Shown here in pieces: positions 22,856 to 27,357 of a DNA stretch of 27,357 bases (position 1 is its first letter; each line of letters begins with the position of its first letter). Where the stretch lies: assembly GCA_937890135.1 (NCBI GenBank), contig CALBYC010000182.1, forward strand, positions 1-27,357. Direction: 5' to 3'. Made by a program: the position numbers and the translations under genes. The stretch comes from an uncultured Parabacteroides sp. (GTDB lineage Bacteria; Bacteroidota; Bacteroidia; Bacteroidales; Tannerellaceae). The notes beneath the pieces are model-generated. The model had not been told where the DNA came from. It was given only the letters and a program-made list of their open reading frames with translations, and did not search any database.

Positions 22856-25201
22856 ATGCAAAAGAATCTGGTAATCGTGGAGTCTCCTGCCAAGGCAAAG
22901 ACCATAGAAAAGTTTTTAGGGAAAGACTTCAAAGTCATGTCAAGCTACGGACATATCCGCGACTTGAAAACAAAAGCATTCAGTATTGACATCAAGCACA
23001 ACTATGCTCCGCAATACGAAATCCCGGCAGACAAGAGGAAATTGGTCTCTGAACTAAAAGCCGAAGCGAAAGAATCCGAAATCGTATGGCTTGCTTCCGA
23101 TGAAGACCGTGAAGGAGAAGCGATATCATGGCATTTGTTTGAGGTTTTGGGACTGAATCCCGAGGCGACACGCCGCATCGTCTTCCATGAGATTACCAAG
23201 AGTGCAATCCTGCATGCCATCGAAACGCCCAGGGAGATTGACATGAATTTGGTCAATGCGCAACAAGCGCGCCGCGTGCTCGACCGGATTGTGGGGTTCG
23301 AGCTCTCCCCCATTTTGTGGAGGAAAATAAAGCCTTCCCTGTCAGCCGGCCGCGTGCAATCCGTAGCCGTCCGGTTAATCGTGGAAAGAGAGCGGGAAAT
23401 CAGCCGCTTTGTCCCGGAAGCAAGTTACCGCATTATTGCAGAATTTGTTTTGCCGGACGGGAAGACCATGCTCAAAGCCGAACTGAACCATAGGCCTAAG
23501 ACAAAAGAGGAAGTCATCCGTTTCTTGGAATCATGCAAAAATGCGACCTTTACCATAGAGGATATAACGAAAAGGCCTTTAAAAAAATCGTCGGCTCCCC
23601 CCTTCACTACTTCCACCTTACAACAAGAAGCAGCAAGGAAGCTGGGGTATTCCGTTTCCCAAACCATGGCAATCGCCCAACGTCTATATGAATCCGGATT
23701 CATAACCTACATGCGTACGGACTCCTTCAACCTAAGCGAATTAGCCTTGAACACGGCCAAAGAGACGATTATAGCCCCCTACGGGGAGGATTACTATAAA
23801 TACCGCCAATACCATACCAAAAGCAAAGGGGCACAAGAAGCGCACGAAGCCATCCGCCCCACATACATCGCTCATGCCGAAATCAGCGGTACGGCGCAAG
23901 AAAAGAAGCTGTATGACTTGATCCGCAAACGCACCATCGCTTGCCAGATGGCAGACGCGGAACTGGAACGCACCACCATATCTATCGGCATAAGCGGGTT
24001 AAACGAGAAGTTTGTGGCAACAGGGGAAGTCATCACCTTCGACGGTTTTCTGCAAGTCTATAAGGAAAGTTCAGACGAGGGAAACGATAACGAGGAAGAA
24101 AACGGCATACTTCCGGCTGTGCACATAAACGACAATTTACAAATGGAAAGCATCGTCTCAACCGAACGTTTCACCCAAAGGCCAGCCCGTTACACCGAAG
24201 CAAGCCTGGTCAGACGTTTGGAAGAACTGGGCATCGGCCGCCCTTCAACCTACGCTCCTACTATCCAAACCATCCAAAACAGGCAATATATCGTCAAAGG
24301 GGACAAAGATGGCGTGGAGAGAAGCTATCATGTCGTCACCCTAAATGGCAAAGGGCTCGAAGAACAAGTCAAAACGGAAATAGCCGGAGCCGACAGAAAC
24401 AAGTTACTGCCGACAGACATCGGAATTGTCGTAAATGATTTCCTGATGAAATATTTTCAGCTGGTAATGGATTACAACTTCACCGCCAAAGTGGAAAAAG
24501 AATTTGACTCAATAGCAGAAGGAGGCGAAGTATGGACATCTGTCATCGACCAGTTTTATAAAGTGTTCCACCCAATAGTAGATGAAGCAAATTCGATTCA
24601 CACAGAATATAAAGTGGGAGAACGTTTGTTAGGAACAGACCCCAAAAGCGGGAAACCCATATTCGTCAAAATCGGAAGGTACGGCCCTATGGCGCAAATC
24701 GGGGATTCAGACCCCGAGAACAAGAACGGAGAGAAGCCTCAATTTGCCACTTTGCAAAAAGGCCAATCCATTGAAACCATCACTTTGGAAGAAGCCTTGA
24801 GGCTGTTCGACCTGCCGCGGACCCTAGGAGAATATGAAGGGAAAGTTGTCGTTGCCGCAATCGGAAGATTCGGGCCCTTTATCCGCCACAATGGGAAATT
24901 CGTATCTATCCCCAAAACATACAACCCGTACAGCATCACATTAGACGAGGCGGTTCAACTGATCCAAGACAAACGGAAAAAAGACGAAGAACGTCTTATC
25001 AAAAAGTTTGACGAAGAGCCGGAATTGCAAATTCTCAACGGGAGGTTCGGACCGTATATCGCATATAAAGGGAACAATTATAAAATCCCTAAGGCCGGGT
25101 ATGAGCCAACCGCAATGACATTGGACGACTGCCTGAAGTTGATACAAGAATCGGCAGAAAAGCCGGCAACAAAAAAGCGGACGGCAAGGAAGAAAGCATA
25201 G
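22856..25201 (+). CDS. topA: DNA topoisomerase I (type IA)
   Basis: Relaxes negative supercoils by transient single-strand cleavage. The 781-residue protein starts MQKNLVIVESPAKAK, the standard TopA N-terminus. The TOPRIM domain carries DEDREGE at 82-88. The catalytic Tyr285 lies in FITYMRTDSF. The SAGRVQSVAVRLI motif is at about residues 163-175. The C-terminal part has three topoisomerase C-terminal repeats with the GR(F/Y)GP signature (IGRYGPMAQIG, IGRFGPFIRHN, NGRFGPYIAY) instead of four-cysteine zinc fingers, and ends in a Lys/Arg tail (KKRTARKKA). It is transcribed alone, divergent from the HHH gene, and is followed by 248 bases before pckA with no strong terminator seen. Confidence 0.97.
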   Translation: MQKNLVIVESPAKAKTIEKFLGKDFKVMSSYGHIRDLKTKAFSIDIKHNYAPQYEIPADKRKLVSELKAEAKESEIVWLASDEDREGEAISWHLFEVLGLNPEATRRIVFHEITKSAILHAIETPREIDMNLVNAQQARRVLDRIVGFELSPILWRKIKPSLSAGRVQSVAVRLIVEREREISRFVPEASYRIIAEFVLPDGKTMLKAELNHRPKTKEEVIRFLESCKNATFTIEDITKRPLKKSSAPPFTTSTLQQEAARKLGYSVSQTMAIAQRLYESGFITYMRTDSFNLSELALNTAKETIIAPYGEDYYKYRQYHTKSKGAQEAHEAIRPTYIAHAEISGTAQEKKLYDLIRKRTIACQMADAELERTTISIGISGLNEKFVATGEVITFDGFLQVYKESSDEGNDNEEENGILPAVHINDNLQMESIVSTERFTQRPARYTEASLVRRLEELGIGRPSTYAPTIQTIQNRQYIVKGDKDGVERSYHVVTLNGKGLEEQVKTEIAGADRNKLLPTDIGIVVNDFLMKYFQLVMDYNFTAKVEKEFDSIAEGGEVWTSVIDQFYKVFHPIVDEANSIHTEYKVGERLLGTDPKSGKPIFVKIGRYGPMAQIGDSDPENKNGEKPQFATLQKGQSIETITLEEALRLFDLPRTLGEYEGKVVVAAIGRFGPFIRHNGKFVSIPKTYNPYSITLDEAVQLIQDKRKKDEERLIKKFDEEPELQILNGRFGPYIAYKGNNYKIPKAGYEPTAMTLDDCLKLIQESAEKPATKKRTARKKA

Positions 25202-25350
25202 CATAAAAACATATAACGGATTTTCACGGCTTGGAGCGTCCCATCCAGCGGAGAAAGGGAAGAGAAGCTGATATAAATCAAATTTATCAAAAAGGACTTG
25301 TATTACTGAAAAATTTCCTTAATGGCGCACTCTCGTACAGAAAATTATAT

Positions 25351-25358
25351 TACTTTTG
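25351..25358 (+). promoter_or_regulatory. Bacteroidetes-type -7 element upstream of pckA
   Basis: TACTTTTG matches TAnnTTTG and lies about 92 bases before the pckA ATG, predicting a 5' leader of roughly 85 bases. No TTTG at the usual -33 position is seen. Confidence 0.5.
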
Positions 25359-25373
25359 TACCGCATTAAAAAC

Positions 25374-25396
25374 AAAACGGCATTGCCGCATGTTTT
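25374..25396 (+). promoter_or_regulatory. Hairpin in the predicted pckA 5' leader
   Basis: CGGCA (25378-25382) and TGCCG (25384-25388) pair around a single base, and flanking AAAAC (25374-25378) and GTTTT (25392-25396) can extend the pairing with a 3-base bulge. The tight 1-base loop means that the real stem would open. It sits just after the predicted transcription start and could stabilise the message; function is unproven. Confidence 0.3.
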
Positions 25397-25449
25397 AGAA
25401 ACAGAGAAAACAAAATAATTATTATAAGTCTATTAAATTATTATCTACG

Positions 25450-27054
25450 ATGGCTAATTTAGATTTAAGCAAGTACGGAATCACGGGTACAACTGAAATT
25501 GTACACAACCCGTCTTATGACGAATTATTCGCAGAAGAAACAAAACCTGGTTTGAAAGGCTTTGAAAAAGGACAAGTTACCGAACTGGGTGCTGTAAACG
25601 TTATGACTGGTATCTATACAGGTCGTTCTCCTAAGGATAAATTCTTAGTAAAAGACGCAACAAGCGAAAACACTGTATGGTGGACTTCTGACGAATACAA
25701 GAATGACAACAAACCAGTTTCTGTGGAAACATGGAATGAATTGAAGAAGTTGGCTGCAAAAGAATTGTCAAACAAAAGACTGTTCGTAGTCGATGGCTTC
25801 TGCGGCGCCAACCCATCAACTCGCTTAGCCGTTCGTTTCATCGTTGAGGTTGCTTGGCAAGCTCACTTCGTAACAAACATGTTCATCCGTCCTTCCAAAG
25901 AAGAGTTGGAAAACTTTGAACCAGACTTCATCGTATACAACGCTTCCAAGGCAAAAGTTGAAAACTACAAAGAATTAGGCTTAAATTCTGAAACTGCAGT
26001 TGTATTCAACTTGACTTCGAAAGAACAAGTCATTTTGAACACATGGTACGGTGGTGAAATGAAGAAGGGTATGTTCTCTATGATGAACTACTTCAACCCG
26101 TTGCGCGGCATCGCTTCAATGCACTGCTCTGCCAATACAAACATGGACGAAACAGAATCAGCAATCTTCTTCGGATTGTCAGGAACAGGCAAAACCACTT
26201 TGTCTACTGATCCGAAACGTAAGTTGATTGGTGACGACGAACACGGATGGGACGACGAAGGCGTATTCAACTATGAAGGCGGCTGCTACGCTAAAGTTAT
26301 CAACTTGGATAAAGACTCAGAACCAGACATCTATGGCGCCATCAAACGTGACGCATTGTTGGAAAATGTCACAGTATCACCAGAAGGCAAGATTGACTTT
26401 GCCGACAAGAGCACTACTGAAAACACTCGTGTCTCTTATCCAATCTATCATATCCACAACATCGTCAAGCCTGTATCTAAAGGCCCTCACGCTAAACAGG
26501 TAATCTTCTTGTCCGCAGATGCATTCGGAGTATTGCCTCCAGTATCCATTCTGACAGAAGAACAAGCTCAATACTACTTCCTGTCAGGCTTTACCGCTAA
26601 GTTGGCCGGTACGGAACGCGGCATCACAGAGCCGACTCCTACGTTCTCTGCTTGCTTCGGACAGGCATTCTTGGAATTGCATCCTACAAAATATGCTGAA
26701 GAATTGGTTAAGAAAATGAAGATGACCGGAGCTAAAGCATATTTGGTCAACACAGGTTGGAACGGTACGGGGAAACGTATCTCCATCCGTGATACCCGCG
26801 GCATTATCGATGCAATCTTGGACGGTTCTATCGAAAAGGCACCGACAAAGACTATCCCTTATTTCGATTTTGTAGTTCCTACAGAATTGCCTGGCGTTGA
26901 TCCTAAGATTTTGGATCCGCGTGATACTTATGCTAACGTGGCTGATTGGAACACCAAGGCTGAAGATTTGGCCAACCGTTTCATCAAGAACTTCGTTAAG
27001 TTCACAGGTACTGAATCAGGCAAGGCATTAGTTGCTGCTGGTCCTAAATTGTAA
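25450..27054 (+). CDS. pckA: Phosphoenolpyruvate carboxykinase (ATP)
   Basis: Interconverts oxaloacetate + ATP and phosphoenolpyruvate + CO2 + ADP. In Bacteroides it works largely in the carboxylating direction, feeding the reductive path to succinate. The 534-residue protein is the ATP-dependent type: P-loop kinase motif FGLSGTGKTT with Lys248, the metal-binding GDDEHGWDD at 261-269, GRSPKDKF near 58-65 and the NTGWNGTGKR block near 437. Codon use is strongly biased (CGT, GGT, GCT, AAG-rich), which indicates high expression. It is a single-gene unit with its own candidate promoter and a strong terminator 44 bases after the stop. Confidence 0.97.
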   Translation: MANLDLSKYGITGTTEIVHNPSYDELFAEETKPGLKGFEKGQVTELGAVNVMTGIYTGRSPKDKFLVKDATSENTVWWTSDEYKNDNKPVSVETWNELKKLAAKELSNKRLFVVDGFCGANPSTRLAVRFIVEVAWQAHFVTNMFIRPSKEELENFEPDFIVYNASKAKVENYKELGLNSETAVVFNLTSKEQVILNTWYGGEMKKGMFSMMNYFNPLRGIASMHCSANTNMDETESAIFFGLSGTGKTTLSTDPKRKLIGDDEHGWDDEGVFNYEGGCYAKVINLDKDSEPDIYGAIKRDALLENVTVSPEGKIDFADKSTTENTRVSYPIYHIHNIVKPVSKGPHAKQVIFLSADAFGVLPPVSILTEEQAQYYFLSGFTAKLAGTERGITEPTPTFSACFGQAFLELHPTKYAEELVKKMKMTGAKAYLVNTGWNGTGKRISIRDTRGIIDAILDGSIEKAPTKTIPYFDFVVPTELPGVDPKILDPRDTYANVADWNTKAEDLANRFIKNFVKFTGTESGKALVAAGPKL

Positions 27055-27097
27055 TTCCATTACTGCATGACTGCATAATTGTCATACAATAGCGAGG

Positions 27098-27131
27098 AAA
27101 AGCGTCAAAACTTTGTTTTGACGCTTTTTTT
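27098..27131 (+). terminator. Strong intrinsic terminator of pckA
   Basis: A 14-base perfect stem pairs 27098-27111 (AAAAGCGTCAAAAC) with 27115-27128 (GTTTTGACGCTTTT) around a TTT loop, followed by three more T. It starts 44 bases past the pckA stop. The A-rich left arm could also end transcription coming from the right. Confidence 0.92.
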
Positions 27132-27357
27132 ATATGCATGGATTAAGAGTGTGAACTGGAAAGACCAAGTGCTTGGAGAGACATGAAAGATGAAACAAGA
27201 CAACATATAAAGCCAAACGATTCGGTGCGATGAATCGACAAAAAGGATGCGGCCTTTTCTTGGAAAGATAGCACCCTTTTCGAGAAAAGACAGTGACAGA
27301 TTTGGAAAATCATATAAGTAAAGGCCCGGAATTCCCTTCACTATCAATTTTATCCAA
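27132..27357. other. Non-coding or unassigned end of window
   Basis: No gene is recognised in the last 226 bases. A minus-strand frame of 80 codons (27105-27347) runs through the pckA terminator and has no family resemblance, so it is not called. Only weak imperfect hairpins around CTTTTCT/AGAAAAG are seen. Confidence 0.5.

Noticed and set aside
27105..27347. 80-codon minus-strand frame at the right edge
   Set aside because: It runs through the pckA terminator stem and shows no family features.
1..27357. Mobile elements, CRISPR arrays, tRNA or rRNA
   Set aside because: No transposase, integrase, direct-repeat array or cloverleaf was seen; the content looks like stable chromosome.

Overview
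The window reads as a chromosomal segment from a member of the Bacteroidales, most like Bacteroides or Parabacteroides. The signs are the GH51 arabinofuranosidase type, an OMP_b-brl_3-type barrel protein with a carboxypeptidase-regulatory-like N-terminus, DUF3822, glutaminyl cyclase of the M28 fold, repeated matches to the Bacteroidetes -7 promoter element TAnnTTTG upstream of genes, and no obvious Shine-Dalgarno use. Coding density is high. I see no tRNA, rRNA, CRISPR array, prophage or insertion sequence. Most genes are housekeeping or conserved Bacteroidales genes of unknown role.

Layout. (1) 1-2222 (+): 3' part of a GH51 alpha-L-arabinofuranosidase, probably the edge of a plant-glycan locus lying to the left. 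(2) 7482-2336 (-): a tightly packed set, gyrB, a fused class-I amidotransferase-like/M19 dipeptidase, a lipoprotein glutaminyl cyclase, sufE. (3) 7851-8507 (+): a glycine-zipper lipoprotein meeting sufS tail to tail. (4) 15293-8504 (-): a long co-directional run, Dda/RecD-like helicase, coiled-coil hypothetical, rsmI, coiled-coil lipoprotein, YjjG-like HAD phosphatase, a 50-codon small ORF, a secreted glycerophosphodiester phosphodiesterase, sufS. (5) 15386-17486 (+): a membrane-anchored pseudopilin-like protein with high-expression codon use, DUF3822, rsmD. (6) 22721-17454 (-): helix-hairpin-helix membrane protein, outer-membrane barrel protein, cardiolipin synthase. (7) 22856-27131 (+): topA, then pckA with a strong intrinsic terminator.

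How the genes connect. SufS and SufE are the sulfur-donor pair of Fe-S assembly but sit in different transcription units. Glutaminyl cyclase acts on N-terminal Gln of exported proteins; two exported proteins here (the barrel protein and the GDPD) are predicted to be cut by signal peptidase I just before Gln, so enzyme and likely substrates share the window. GyrB and TopA set supercoiling; RsmI and RsmD methylate 16S rRNA; cardiolipin synthase and GDPD act on phospholipid or its breakdown products.

The most interesting leads are the amidotransferase-dipeptidase fusion beside glutaminyl cyclase, the highly expressed pseudopilin-like protein next to a DUF3822 protein (a family I recall as actin-fold), and the undescribed small ORF placed 2 bases upstream of the GDPD start. 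I found nothing that clearly amounts to a new defence or mobile system.
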